DNA of 64,000 nucleotides, taken from the NCBI GenBank assembly GCA_013399875.1, contig VXAZ01000602.1, positions 1,193,787 through 1,257,786 on the forward strand. The letters are read 5' to 3'. Below, one piece after another: positions 38,373-52,850 of this stretch. The translations under genes and the position numbers were made by a program. The stretch comes from Gymnorhina tibicen. Its lineage: Eukaryota; Chordata; Aves; Passeriformes; Artamidae. The stretch's first letter is position 1, and each line of letters begins with the position of its first letter. The notes under the pieces are model-generated. The model worked only from the letters and a program-made list of their open reading frames with translations, was not told where the DNA came from and searched no databases.

Positions 38373-41300
38373 TTATTATTCAGAATTATTAAGAATTAGA
38401 TGCAATATCATTAATACCTGAAGTGTTGTAATTTCTATAATCCCTTAAATTGTTTCAGGTAACACAATTTTCAATACAAACGTACCACAAGAGTGCAGCC
38501 CACATGGTCTAGATTTTACATTTGCAGATTTGACTCTTTATCCCATGCAATAGAAATGCACCAGTGCCAACAATTGACACCTTCTTTTGTCCACCTCAGT
38601 AAAAAGTCAAGTATTTGTCACTTAAACAAATCCTATTAATTACATGCCAGAATAATGCAGTCCTTATATTCACAACACTAGGATATTCAACTGAGAAAGT
38701 TTGTATTTATATAAGCAAGAGATTTGTGAAGAAAAAACTGCGGTAATACAATAATGTAAAGGAATAAGTGAAACTTTTTTTCACTACAAGAGAATTTTTG
38801 GAAGTTTCAGATATGAAATGACATGCGAAACTTGTTCCTAAATCTTTTGATATATAACAGTAGCCACTGATTAGGAGACAGTTTAATAAATAAGAACTTC
38901 AGTGGTCTGATTAAGACAATACAGATAAAGGTTCATACTAAGCCAGAGGATGACATGCTCTCCATTTATTTACACATAGGAAACTGCTCCAACTTCACAG
39001 AGGGAGGGTACCATGGCATGAAGAGCAAAATTCATCTCTCCAGTGTGTCTGGAGTGACTAGTTTCCAGCAGATGCTTCTAAGGTCATGATTTCTGTTAGA
39101 AGCATCCCAAAAAAATGTTAGAAATGAAAGGGAGAATAATGCTCCAAAACTGCATTGGCAAAAATGTTGCTGTCTCCATCCAGAGACACTGGAGTGCATT
39201 AGCTTTGAGGTCATTAAATTTCTGCTCTGTTGGAGAAGGAACAGGGCAAGAGACAGGAAATCATTCACTTGAGAAACTCTCTCAGAAAATCGCTTGGGAC
39301 CAAAAGGACCTAGGCTGTGTATTATCACTGTATGGAATGCAATCCCCCTGAAAATATGGTCTGAAGGAAAAATATCCTGAGCTGGAATGCACAGAACATT
39401 TGAAAAGTAATCACTGTGTACAAGGCATAACTTAAGACCTGTAAAAATTCTCTAGACAAGTCTGCTTAGGATTTCATACCATCCTCCACTGAAACAAACC
39501 TCCACAACCTACATCCCACCTGACAGCAACTCTCCTAAGCCAGCTGCTCTGGCTCTATGAGCCTGTAGTCCACTCAGCCCATTTCCAGAGAGCCCTGACT
39601 ACACACCTAGGTCACCAACAACTAGCTCTTCCCCTCATTTTCCCATACTCTTTTCTGTAAGGAAGCCAAAGGACAGGGCTCTCTTAGGAGACAACTTGAA
39701 CTCTGCTATCACAGAGACCATTACAGCTCATGTTCGTTTCCCCATACATGAACCCTGCTCTCAGGAGAACAGCACAGTAGGAACACAAATCATGTTCAGG
39801 CCACTGGAGAGGGCTGGGAGTCCTGCACCAGGGACACGCTACAGAATGAAGATTATTTTGCTAGTCTTTGAGCACTTTGAGCACAGAAACTTAGATTTTT
39901 GGTGGTGTTGGGTTTGGAGGTTGGACGGACTGAACTTTGTTCAGCTGTTTTACAATAGCGTAAACTAAGTCAGGTCAAGGGTACTACGATCAGTTCAACC
40001 CTGTTATGGAAAGGACAAATGATGTCCCCCACAAAGTGATAGGGTTTTCAGGAAGGGCTACGACTCCATCAGTACAACATGCTTGCATATTACATTTCTG
40101 AATGTCAAAGAAGAGGGAGTTGTAGGTACGTGTACCCTTCAGTCTTCACTGCAATCATCAAGCATAGGACACTGATCACTTTGCTAGCTCAGCTATGGGC
40201 AGCAGTGTAGCCACAACCACAGAGAGCTTAAAAAAAGCCGGCAGTCCACACTGAGAAGTACAATGAAAGCTTAGTCCATTCAGAGTGCCTGGTACCTGAC
40301 TTGCTATCTGACCTGGACAGGGTCATAGGCAGGGGCATAGGGGGAAGTCAGAGGAACACACATACTTTGATCGTCTTCAGGCTACTTTTCTGAATCTCCT
40401 TCATCTTTTCTCAAATAAAAAAGGGGGGAAAAGAAAGTAAATTTCTTGCCACACGTCATCCTTGGAAGGACACACTGATGACATTACATTTGAACATGAT
40501 TCTATGCTAATATCATAATTAGATCCCAGCTAATCATCATTTCAAGACAGCCAAAATTGTCAACCTTTCCTATCAGAGATAACAGCTTAGGGACATTAAA
40601 GTGCAATTTACAGTTTCTTTGTTACTCTGAGGCTGCCAGAAACTGAAAATTATGGTTACAAAATAGCAGCATTTCATAAGTATTATTATATACTGCATTT
40701 CACGGTCTCTCCCCAGAAATCTTGTTAGGTCCTTTTAATAATGCACAAGCATCATTTTATTCCCATGAAATGGAGGAAACCATGTTCAGCACAATTACAG
40801 ATGTCACTGTGAGGTGTTCCTGCACAAACATAACAGGCATCAACTTCTACACATATCCAGTGGCAGAAACTGGCCTTTATTACAGTTGCATGTCAAATGA
40901 TATCAGAAAAGGCTACAATATTTCATGAGGACAAGGGCAATGGTGCCCCAGTCAAGGACTTGGCATCACTTCCGATTAGCTCATGAACACACAGCCTGTT
41001 TTCACTTTATAGAGATGCAGGCAAAATAGTACCAGACTCAGTGATGCAAATGAGAAATAAAATTAAAATGAAGGGAGAAAAGGAGGAAAAATTCTCAAAT
41101 TTGAAAAAGCAGGGCTGCCATGTAGTCACACTTCCACAGTGAGAAAGAAAACACTGCTAGTCTCCTTTAGGGGCTAAGTGTACAGGCTCAAGAGAATGGA
41201 GGATGTTTTTTCTTTTTTTTCCCCCCCAGCTTTTTCATCCAGATTACAGTTCATTAAGATAGAAGAAGGAGCTAAAGAATAGAGGAGCAGAAAGAAGTAC

Positions 41301-41865
41301 ATATTCTCCTCTACAGCCTAATAACTCCTGCCTGGTTTCAATCTTCTGTAACTACTGGGTATCACTACATATTCCCTCAGGAAGTTAGGACAGCCCCAAT
41401 TAATCTGTGATAGTGAAAGATACCTTTAACTGCTGTATCCTTTCTATCACATCCTGGAGGCCATTAGAAATTTTAACAAACTAAAGCATAGAGGGATTTG
41501 ACCCAGACCAGCTATGCCTGCATTCCTATTAACCCTAGTGCCCATAGCCACCAGCTGGGACTACCAAAAAATCCAGGCACGATGACAGTGAGAGGACACT
41601 AGACACCAATTAAAATCCCAGTAGCTATCATCCCTGTGAGCACTAGAGCACTTTAGGGAAGGAAAACACTACTGTAGATTAGGCCAGCCACTACTATGGA
41701 TGTTTCCTGTTTTTGCCGTGCTATGTTAAAGCTAAATAAGAAGTACAACAATAAAAAAGAGGTTAAACTTAACATTTTTTAGTTCAGAAGCTAAGAAAAT
41801 AAAAGCTTTTCCTACTGCGCCCACATGTTCCATTTTATGACTGAACCAAAGCATATAACAAGTTC

Positions 41866-41920
41866 CCTATTTTTATACATGAAGAAACACAGGAACAGTG
41901 CTTCTAATTTAGTTATAGTT
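41866..41920 (-). mobile_element. Possible MIR-like relic, minus orientation
   Basis: CCTATTTTTATACATGAAGA followed by AACACAGGAACAGTG resembles the reverse-complement MIR core 'ccattttacagatgaggaaactgaggcacagag'. Only about 35 bases carry the signal. Confidence 0.35.
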
Positions 41921-44900
41921 CATACCACCTCCTAAACCCTTATCATCACACCCACATGGGCACCTGGAACCAGCCTTCAAATGTAAAGAAGGTGATTCCA
42001 TTTTGCAACGTGATCGATTCAATTATAGCTGAAGAGACCATCAAATAAACAGAGACTACTGGCAGCAAGACAGTGGAAGGCTGCAACGCCGAGGCCATAC
42101 TCATCACAAAGGAAAGTTGGGGGACCCTGTGGTGAAGAGCAGAGTTCAGCTTCCTTGGAAGAAGGCTTTCGAGTAACTTGCACAAGTCACTGAAATATAT
42201 ACATAATGAGACACTGAAAAATGCAGTGCAAGATTGGTTCTAGAAGAACAACCATATTTCAACTCATAATTTTATCTGTCCTGTGGCTCTGCCCACACTG
42301 TAACATGTATGCTCATGTGTATTGCAAATTGAACCACCATAACAAGATGAGGAAGACTTCCAAATCAAGTTGGTTCAGGAGATTTGGGGTTGAGTTTTTT
42401 CTTCCTTTTTTTTTTTCCAAACCCACAACACATCCAGCTTCCATTGCTGAGTTAGTATTGCTGAACTGATACGGTATTTTACTTTAAGAACACCTTTACT
42501 GTGGATGGTTAACATGTAGATAAACTTAGCTTCAGGATGCAGATGTCAAATAAAGTGAGAATAAATGAATTGGAAGAGGTCTGAAAAACTGACATTCAGC
42601 AGCAGCCATTACTATGGTTTGACAGTGCAAGAAACCACTCCATAGTGTCATAAGGAAGAATTGCACAGCACTGTTTTAGGCTAAGTGAAAATTACTTTCC
42701 TCTTCTCAAGCTTACCATTCACTATATGATCCTTCAATGAGGCAGATAAAAAAAAGATACTTTCATTAAACCACTGATAAAATATTTTTGCACTACTACC
42801 AGCACTACTGTAATGCCAATAGTGTAATAAAATAATTGTCTCCTTTCTTCCTAACTATGAGGTGCCACATCCATCAAATGCAGCTATATGGAAATAGGAG
42901 ATACATCCTTTCATCCTCACCACCCTTTGTAGACATCCAGGCTGCTGTAAAAGACAGTTTATCATTGCTCTTTTAGCAGTCATAGAGCAGTTAAGTTGAA
43001 TGACCTGGGGAAAACAGGTCTTGAGGAAGTCTGTAAGCTACTGAGAAAATTAGCCTCTTTGACTTTGTCTCTACAGAGAAGATATCGTGGACTTTAAGAT
43101 AACAAATAAAGTTAAATACCACTTCCTGAGTCTGGATCTTGTTCTTGGCGCTACATAAAGAATAATATCCACAGATCTTCACAACAATAGGGCTTTTTTT
43201 ATTGGTGGTGGTGATCTTTTTAAAAGCTGTTTTTTCCATGATACGCACATTTCCCACAACTCACACTGAGGTATCTGATCAGGTTTTAGACTCTTATCTT
43301 ACAGTCCCTGTCTCTTGTTAGTGTGTTCATCTCTGGGAATAGTGCTACAAAAAGTGCTGAAAAGAGAAAAGACATTGCAAAGGCTCTTGCGTGAAAAGCT
43401 ATTTTTGTTTAAGTGTTTTAAATCTAAAAGGCTTTTCATTCTGATTCCCCAACAAATCATTTTAGTTCATATTTAATGAAAAAAAAAGGTCAATGTAGAT
43501 TATTATAGATGAATTGCTACTGCCAGTGAATCATTTTATCTTTCAATAGGAAGGCATAATGCCTGTCAAACAAATAAACATAATATTTAGAACACTCAAA
43601 GCATGCTATCAAATAGACAGATTGCAACACTGCACATATCACCTAACTTAGCAGACACACACAGGAGTTATTCTGTTCTCAAGCTGCAATGTCATTTACC
43701 GAAATACTTCCTTTGTCTGAGCATCAAATACCTTATTTGTGAGGACTTTGGACTAATTCAAGACCCCTACCAACAAGCAACCTGATGCCTGATACACAGT
43801 GAACTGGACTAGTTACACCACAGCACAACCTTTTGTTCATACAAAATAGAAACCATCTTGAAGAACACATTCATTTGAGGGCTTAGGCATTAAAGAGATA
43901 CTTCCATATTTCTAATGGTTGGATTTGCTTACCCTTCATCCACCTGCACTTGCATCAGATACTACAACAATCTTTATTTCTGCTTGTATTTATTTCTAAG
44001 TCTTTAATACTTGGTTCATCTCCTGCCTCCACTTGTCTCTAGGCAGTAATGAAAGCTGGAATCTATTGTAGCCCCTAAAAACACTGTCTCAAAGACTTAC
44101 AGCCTAAGAATCAGTCATCACAATCCTTTCCATTATATTGGTTCCTTCCCCATTTAGCATGCTCAATAATCTATCACCACTTTGTCTTATAACAGTCACA
44201 AGAAAAACCCAGTAAACATGGAGCTTCCACATCTAACCATTTCAAAGATTGCTTAAACTAGAATAAACTGCAAAACTTCCAGAAGCAGACTTACAATAAA
44301 TAATCAGACTTTCATTTCTAGTGTGAGAATGAGTCTGAAGCTTTTCTTATACAATATATTTTCCTACATAACAAGAGTCTCTGCATAAATGGAAATTAAA
44401 TATTCATTAACTATCTGTACTTGGTATACAAGCTAGCAGAAAACAAAACTGCCTATTGTAGCAAAAAAAGGAGGCAGACATATTCAAGAACCTGGAATGA
44501 AAAACTTTAAAGGGGGTATTAATGGACTTCCATTTAATAGCTTACTACAGAGCCTCAGCATTTTCAAGTGATAGCAGCATGCCATTACAACTATGAATAC
44601 TGTAATATTTTCCCAGCTGTATTTACAGCCTTTGCTAACCGCTGCACAAAAACAGGTGTTTTGTCCCTCCATGTGGTACATTCTCAGAAAAGTCTTACTG
44701 ACTTTTTCTGCTCAGGATATTCAGAAAGGTCCAAGGTATTTGGGAACCCAACTGTTACAAAGAATCTCATGCCTTTCAGCACCTGTGAAATTCCCAGTAA
44801 AATAAACAAGGGAATTTGTCTTGACATTTCAAACTTCACTTTTGAGATAAAATAGCTCTTTGGAACTTGGGGCTTAAATTTTATGAGATGGTGTGCTTCT

Positions 44901-45167
44901 CTCAACACCAACGTGCCTAACCAATAACACTCTGTTGTGTTTTGCTACCGATTATCCTCCTTTGTCCTAAGAAAAGAATGAGCTAGGAATATCATTCCCA
45001 GACAAAACACTTTAACTTAGAAATATGAACCTCTGCTGCTTCAGATTAAAAGACTTCGTCCATCAGTTCTCAGAATGCAGCAAATACAAAAAGCTCTAGC
45101 ATGTGGTGCAGCCCTGGGGTATACAGAGCCACCCTTTATTACTGAGAGCTACTCTACCACGACATTG

Positions 45168-45190
45168 TTGTATGTTGTATGTTGTATGTT
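45168..45190. repeat. Short tandem repeat (TTGTATG)3
   Basis: Three perfect 7-bp units TTGTATG are followed by a partial unit. This minisatellite-like tract is likely length-variable. Confidence 0.85.
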
Positions 45191-46740
45191 ATCTAGGTTT
45201 CTCTGACTTCTCTTGACTTCTCTACCTTTACCACTTTTAATGATGTGTTCTTCAGCATCCAGTAAATTCCAGGTGTATTTGACAATGTAATAATTTCCAA
45301 GAGTTACAGAGAAAACCAAATATTTGACATTTAGAAGTAAATAAAGAAAAATTCCTCTCAACAGTGTTTCTGAGGAATTGTTTTGCATCAATCCTCAAAG
45401 AAGTCTTAAGAGAGAATGAAAAAACATCCACTGTGTCATGCTAGAAGATGTAAGACCCAGATAGACCACCCAAAATTTTCCCCTTGGGATTCACTGCTCA
45501 CTTTAAACAACCTTGTTGAATGGCCAACACACGAATCAGAGATAGATCAGCCTCTCTCAAACTTGTTCAGCAGCTTTGAGATAAATGGCATTGCTCAGAC
45601 CGCCCCTTATATGTGCCCAGCTCTGGTGTTGTGACTACTGTGCATTTTAGTTCAAGATCGCAACAGGCACTTTAGACTACCTAAAATTCAAGAAAAGCCT
45701 GGCTCCTTACACCACCAATGGATGAGAGTAAACATAATGTCTATATTGCATAGCTATCACTGGTATTTAACTATAGCCCAAAGTGATATCCCAACAGGTT
45801 ATAAGATTCTCAACCCACATAACCTGTACAAATTTTAATTCTGATACAAGTGGACATAACACCAAAGTCAAGGACAGATGAAATTAAAAGTTAGATGAAT
45901 TTAGCCACATGCTTGAAAACAAGCTTCTCCCTTGAGCAAGAACCTTCTCAATTGACTGTTAAGAACTTAGTGCCAATTCTCTGAGATATATAAAATCGAT
46001 AATCATCATATACCTAAATATCTCCAAAGATCTAAATATCAAAATGCCTACAAATCACAGTGCTGCACGGCTGAATTTTAGAAGACCTACTGACGATTTA
46101 CAGGACCCAATTCTGCAGCTTCTGAAGTTTTTGCATGTTTTCTCATTTCTCTGCTAGGAGAAAGATGAAGCTAAATAGTAAGCTTAAAGAATAATTTTTA
46201 GAATTTTTCAAGAAATTTCATTGGAAACAAGCAGAAGTTCCTAAAGGACTGTCTACTGAATATGTGCCCAAAAAAAAAACCTTGCAAGAATTCCAAGCTG
46301 AACAAAAGTAATCCAAGGAATGGCACTATTTTGAGGACACACGAAGGTTCAAGCTGATGAGATATCAACCATGGATTTCTCTGACAGTTGCTAATGTCTC
46401 TTGTAAGTCTTTATTCATGTCAATAGAAGAAGTGTGAAATAGCTCCAGACTGAGCCCAGCTGGTGCTGGAAGTGGCACAGGCTACATATGTGTCCTATCA
46501 GCCCCACATCCACTCCAGCCCAGCACTGAAACACGGGCTCACTCAAACTGGTGACTCGTAGCACTTTGAAAAACAAACATCAGTAACAAATTCAAAGCCT
46601 TTCACCTCTTCTTCAGTAATTTGAATCAAATTACTAATTTCAAAAGTCTGCCAAAAACTACTGCGCTTTGGCTGTTGTTTTGTGGCCTTGAGGGATGCTT
46701 CCAGGCTAGTTTACAGTATCCAGCAGGCAGCTATACAAAG

Positions 46741-46895
46741 GTGTTTAGGCACCTGGAGATACATGAAGTCTCCTAATAAGATCTACAGTGTGAATTAAGA
46801 TTCTAATTTACTTAGGCAATTCTCAAATCCCATTTAGAGTCTAATGGCTCTTAAGCAAATAAATACCTTGAAAATCTGACTCCAGGTCACTTAAA
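46741..46895. repeat. Possible ancient amniote repeat relic
   Basis: TTTAGGCACCTGG, TCTCAAATCCCATTTAGAG and AATACCTTGAAAATCTGACT occur in the order and spacing of an old interspersed repeat pattern common in reptile and bird genomes (taggcacctaa ... aatcccatt ... ataccttTGAAAATCTG). I cannot name the family from sequence alone. Confidence 0.4.
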
Positions 46896-48977
46896 GTATA
46901 AAGATTATAACAATGGATGTCAGCAGTCAGTAGTCTCAACACAAAGGCTGCATGTCTTGTCAGAGGTGCAATTTACCCTTTAATTCCAGAGACAAATCCC
47001 CTGGAAGAAGAATAAAGGACTTTACAGAATATAAATGGAGGAGACTGGGCAGCCTTATTAGCATAACCATTTGCTACTTACAGATTCTGCACTTTCAAAG
47101 GAGTACTGAATGGCATAAAAGACTACTATTTATAATTATATCTAGTATTAATATATATAAACATCACTTTTATAACATTTCCTCTAAGTTAAAAGATCAC
47201 AGCATATCTATTATTACTAGGGAGGATTCTAAACAAACACCAAATGGTGCCTCAAACAGAAAAAGACCCAAAATTATTTCTTAAGCACTGAAGAGTGCCA
47301 AAATATAGATACAGTCAAACATATATCATTTCCTTACCACCCTTTGGGGATCCTTCCCTTTGGGAAACTGTCCTGGGAGCAAATACCCAGCTGCCATTCC
47401 CAGAGTAGCACAGTTCTATCCCATATCCTTACATCAGATTTTTGCAGAACTGCCACAATATAGTCCAAAAGATGAAAGCTTAAAGAAAGGTTTTTGATTC
47501 CACTGTAGAACCAGCGGATCTTCTTCACCCTCCTGTCACTGTGCTCTAACAAGAGAAATTAATGCTTTTCTGAAGGCTGAGATGTGAAAGCTGGAATCAG
47601 TGCCTGCAATGGTTTAAAAATGGCTTGGTTCTGTTAAAGGCAATGTTGATTAACACCAACTGGGAATGTAATTTTTTTAACGGAGTCTCTTCTAGACACA
47701 GAAGGGTTTCATTCTTCAGTAGCTAAACTGAGAATACAGTGATTTCAAGATGTGGTTTTAAATAAAATGTTAAAAAAACACATAACCCAGCCTGCACCTG
47801 AAAATTCCTGTTTTTTTCCCTGAAACAATGCAGAGCAGAATTGCAGAACAGTGTAGCTCCCTCATTAAATTGGCCAATGCACGTAAACACAAATGAAATC
47901 ATGCCGCATTAAAAAATATTTTCTAGCTACTCACTAAAATAGCTTTGAGAGACCAGGTCCATACATGGAATAAAATGGCTTTCTCTGCAGTCCTAAGCCA
48001 AACTCTCCTCTGGAATGACATTTTAAGTAATATAAACAGTTTAGAGGCAAATGTAGAGCAGAGCAGTGTAGTTTCATACAATCAACAACACTGAGATTTA
48101 TTCTGTGCTGAATTAAGCTCTCTATATTGTTTCTACTTAAAAAGGAAAAGTATCAAATACAACAATTCCTACAAATTTATCTTTCACAAGAAACATTTTC
48201 ATATTCTATTTGCAATTTCACCAAACAAAAGCAGGCTCAAGTCAAGTGGCAGAATTTTGGCTGTACTGATCTGGAAACACTGTAAGCTTTGCCCTTTCTA
48301 CCACTAAGGCAACTTAAATGGGGGCAGGAGTCCTCCCACTACTTTTCCAACAAACTTTGCAACTCTTGGAATACATGACTTGGATACAAAGAGATGCTTT
48401 TCAAAATACCTGCTTGAACCCTTCGACTTATATCAGAAATGCAGAATCTTTATGGAAAGACAAAAGACCCTTCTAAGCACTCTGTGATGTTCAGAGCATG
48501 GTGGGATGAGTCATTAACCCTCACAACTTCCTGGTACTCTGTGTACAACCATTCTCATTTTATCTGGGAAGACAGGGGAGAAACAAGAGAAAAAGGCTCA
48601 TCAGCAGCACACAGCATTATGACAAACTGTAAATAAGACTTTCAGCTTTTAGTTCCAGTTCACAAACGGTTCCGAATGTTTGCAAATAAAGCCTAACATA
48701 GATTTACACAGAAACTGAAAGACAAAAATTACCAAGTGGAAAGTGCTACAAAGCCATCTGAAACACAGCCCTTGGCAGGGCCTGTTCCCTACACCTGACT
48801 CCCTTCCCAGGACCCAGACACACCTCTGTCCTCACGGAGTCCTGGTGCGGCATCTCAGAGCCAAAGACTCTGCAGCACATCACAAACATTTATCAAAGCA
48901 TGTTTCAATCCATGATACATGTGTGGGGGTGGATTTGGTGTGATAACCACTCCTCCCCATTTCACAGGGGTGGGCGG

Positions 48978-49003
48978 ACGTCAACAGGAGACGTCAACAG
49001 GAG
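48978..49003. repeat. 13-bp perfect tandem duplication
   Basis: ACGTCAACAGGAG occurs twice back to back, in a locally G-rich stretch (48965-49050). The identical copies suggest a recent duplication. Each unit holds ACGTCA, a CRE half-site-like string, so the duplication doubles that string. Confidence 0.85.
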
Positions 49004-50687
49004 CACGGGGTAGCAAGGGGTGACAGCCAGCCCAGGCAAGCTGGGGAGAAGCTACTCAATAACCTGAATCTCAGATGCATCAGAAGAATTGCTAAGAGAA
49101 TGAAAAGACTGACTGAAAAAGAAATCAGAACAATAGTGACAAAAGAGAAAAATAAGCAGATGGCTGTATGTTAAACTAGGATAGAAGAGTGTTTAGGAAA
49201 AACGGAATGCCTAGGTTTAGCCAGGACAATAGCAAAACCAGCAAGAAATAGTTGCTAAGTATTACTCCAGATAAAATTTCAGAATAGCAGCACCGCCAAC
49301 AAAGAATTATAGAAGCAGGGAATTTTGACTCTAAGCCCATGGATGAGGAAATACAACTGTAATAGTTTAAAGGAGAAATTTCACACAGAACATTTGGAGA
49401 CAGAAATTGCAATCACGGTCCTGACCAGCCTGGGTCTGACACACATTTTTATTATCATTGGAGAACTTTGATGGATGATTTCTGCACCTCATAACAGCCA
49501 CTCAGAGCACTACCTGCTTTTAGGACTTGCACTATAGCTCATTAGAGATATAAGAGTTGCAACAATGAGCTCTGAATTAAGGTTTTTGTGGCACAAGTCA
49601 TTCTGGGCTTCAAATTGCAGAATTTGGCTATCTTAGAATCTTTATGCAATTTATGTAATAAAAGCTGAGTCTACATGACCACTTTGAAACCAGGGCTATG
49701 GCTAAATATTCACAAATCAGGGCAACTGCCTTTCTCAAGACTTTTGTTTTAATCAATGTTTCGCTTTGTTTTTCAGGTAACCTCATATATCAGACATTTT
49801 GAATCTGTACTATATTTCATTTTTTCTTGTTTGGTTCAGGCTTTTAGAAATCCCATTCTGATGCTTCCCTCTGAAAATTCCTTCTGTTGTTTTCCAGAGA
49901 AACAATAATCCTGCAATAGGACACCTCTGTATTGTAATGAAAATATTTCTTCATTTTTCCTTTTCCAAGCATGTTAAGAAGGAGGTTGGAAAGGAGAGAG
50001 GAGTTCATACTTAATAATCTGAAGTACTTCATAAAGAAATTTAAGTGCCTGAAAAGCATCAATAACTAATTAACTAATTTAAATCTGAGCCTGAGCCATC
50101 CAATTTTTATCTCAATTTTAAAATACCAGATATATATAATCTTAAAAGATGCTCAGATTCTGGGTTCAGACCTTACTAGTGAAAGAAGAGGAAAACAAAA
50201 AGGAATTCTGAGAGCACTCACATTACTCAGATACTATTTTGGGGTAGAGGAGGGATCAGCTGCTGAGATATCCACATATGAAAGTCACAGAACTTTTGTA
50301 GATGCTTTTGTTTGTCATTAAACAATCTATTATTGCCACTGACCTCTTTACTGGTTACCATCATGCTGCTCAGGAGAGGAAATAAAAAGACATGTGTCTA
50401 ATGTTCCAGACAGAAACCATGCCAATGTATTTTTTAAATGCTGAATTTAAATTCTGGTACAGACTGATTAGATTGAAGACAAGTTAGAGTGAAATGGTGT
50501 CAGGTTCAGTGAACCAAATGTAAAGGTCTTTATGACTACATTGGCATTTTTGCCTCAGTTGCAGGCATCAGTAACTATATTGGATTAGGTCACCTGAGAA
50601 TTTAAATAGAATCACACATTTCTAATGAAAAAACAGCCCATGTGAGTAATACAGCTCCATATCACCTTAATTACATATTGCAATTAC

Positions 50688-50719
50688 AATTACAGCAGCA
50701 CTGCTACTGCGATGTAATT
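50688..50719. repeat. Short hairpin
   Basis: AATTACA (50688-50694) pairs with TGTAATT (50713-50719), and GCAG (50695-50698) pairs with CTGC (50707-50710), leaving an 8-base loop and a 2-base bulge. Probably a chance or local structural feature. Confidence 0.4.
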
Positions 50720-52836
50720 ACTGCAACTGAGCTTCTCCACACTCCATGCAGGCATTTTCATGGGAGCTTCATGCAGCACCACCTGAACTTGCATTAGAAA
50801 ATCACTGACAAGCATCAGAACGTGAACTCTGTCCAGACATAAGGATGGGGCTTTTGCTGCTCTAAGTTGGCTCAGAAATAGAAAGAACAAAATTTAATTT
50901 CTGTGTAGAATAGTGAGGTTCCTTAAAGCAGGAGCTAAATGTAAGTGAAGGCATTTTCCCTCAGAGAAAATGGACAGCCACTGTACTCTGTGGAAAATAC
51001 ACTTTAGTGATCATTCCAAATTCATGATGATGATGGCCCTTAAGGCCAAAAATGACCAACTGAACTAAACTCACAGTATTCTTCTCCTGTTTCCGTGCTT
51101 CTTAAAAAGAGGGATCTGGAATTCTAGGCTAACTTGAAGTACCTAGAAAGCTTTCTAGTTAGTTACCGGCCTTAACAGCATCCAAAAACATGGTACACAC
51201 CATAGGGTTTGCTTCATGGCATGCTGGTATGATGAATTTCACACGGAGAAGGCATAACAGTCCTTTTACATTAACTTTGCAAGGTTGTTTTCCCCAATTT
51301 AACATCAGTGTTCAACAGAACCACAGATCCACGTTGTACTGGAGTAATCAAACGCAGCTCTAGTGACAGCAGTTTGCTGAAATCCAGACAGAATTTCTAC
51401 TTCTAATCTTGCCTGAACTTAAGCCTGAATAAAGTAAACCAGTGCAGAAAAAAGTGTCAGCCCCTCATCCATTTCCTAAAGATAGCAGCAACAATGTGAG
51501 GAAGAGCTGAGGCTGTAAAGATTCGCAATCCTCCTCTTGTATTTTTGCATTCTTCTCAATGTCTTCTCATGGTTGTTCTCTCTCTCATAAAGCAGCACTT
51601 GAGAGACATGTTCCCCATGGTATTTATATAGTATTTATAAGCCACCAGCTTGTGCAAAGGAGCACCTTATTGCACTAAGGCTGTGCAAGGTTCTTAACTA
51701 TGGAAACAGCATAGTTACAACATATGGAAACAGTGAGTTACCTGGGGCTTCACTGATGACAAAGTACTCACATCATTCGCAGCTCTTCAGCAAGGACAGC
51801 AGGCACATGCTCTTGCTCCAAAAGCACAAATCCCTTAACAAGGAGATAATGATTTTCAATACTCTCCAATAGCTACTCCAAAGGCAGCAGAGGACTTAGG
51901 ATAATTCTCACAGTTTAAACAGTTACCATTTATCCTACAGAGCATTGAGTACATAGACATACAAAGCAACCAAAAACCAGCCCATCACAAAGCACTAGTA
52001 GAATACTTTATAATCCCCAAAAACATCTAAGGGAAAATGCTTTCTGTTCTATAAATTAGTTTAAAAAAAAAGATCTTATTTTTATACTGCTCTAAGCTTC
52101 TCAGGGAATCAATCAATTAAATTGGCTAGCTATGTTGAGGTAATTGAGAAACAGTTCCCAGGAGACATTACATACCTACAACCACAGTATCAACAGATAC
52201 ATAGAGTTAAACAAGACAGAAGCAGGAGTCTTGAGTTTGTTTTCTGTCTGGAACTGAAGGACAGGGTGTGACTTTATGAGTTACCTTGTTTCCTAGGAAA
52301 GGAGTACAATCCGGGTTTGTATTGCCAGACTGATTCTGCCTAGCAGCATTCTCAGCCCTTCCCTCCACTTCAGCCCTGTGCATCTGCATCACCCCCAGTC
52401 ACACACTAATATAAACACTGATCCTTTATCAAACTCAGCTTTTATACAGCAAGACACAGTGGCATGATTAGGGCCTGATAAGATGAAAACCAAAATCCTC
52501 TGGCAGAAAAGAAACTGAATCATTCCCTAAAGCCAGAGTAATTACTAATCATCAATAACAGCCAAAAAAAAGATGTTTCTAAACTCCTCCATGTTCTGTG
52601 GAATAGAAATTATGAAGATATCTGTAAAACTGGTGAGGGAAAAAAAGTTGCAACTCAGAGATTTTTTTACTGCTAGCAAACAGTGGCTGTCTGGCCAACT
52701 CATACAAAAAGATGTGTTCAACAAATTAGTCAATATTTATTACCATAAATTCTATCTTGCTTATCAGTCTAATATATATAACACACACTTCCAAGGTCAA
52801 ATACATAAAAGATAAGCTTTTCAGTTCTGTGCCCTC

Positions 52837-52850
52837 TTTTTTTTTTTTTT
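52837..52850. repeat. Poly-T tract (T14)
   Basis: Fourteen Ts preceded by CCCTC and followed by AATCCCTAG, so that it also resembles a 3' splice site on the plus strand. Confidence 0.85.

Larger units (their letters stand above)
38373..46740. other. Non-coding sequence, no gene seen
   Basis: AT-rich unique sequence with open frames of at most 98 codons. A T-rich and C-rich tract ending in CCCCCCCAG at 41229 resembles a 3' splice site, but only a 16-codon frame follows. One SINE-like relic is listed separately. Confidence 0.7.
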
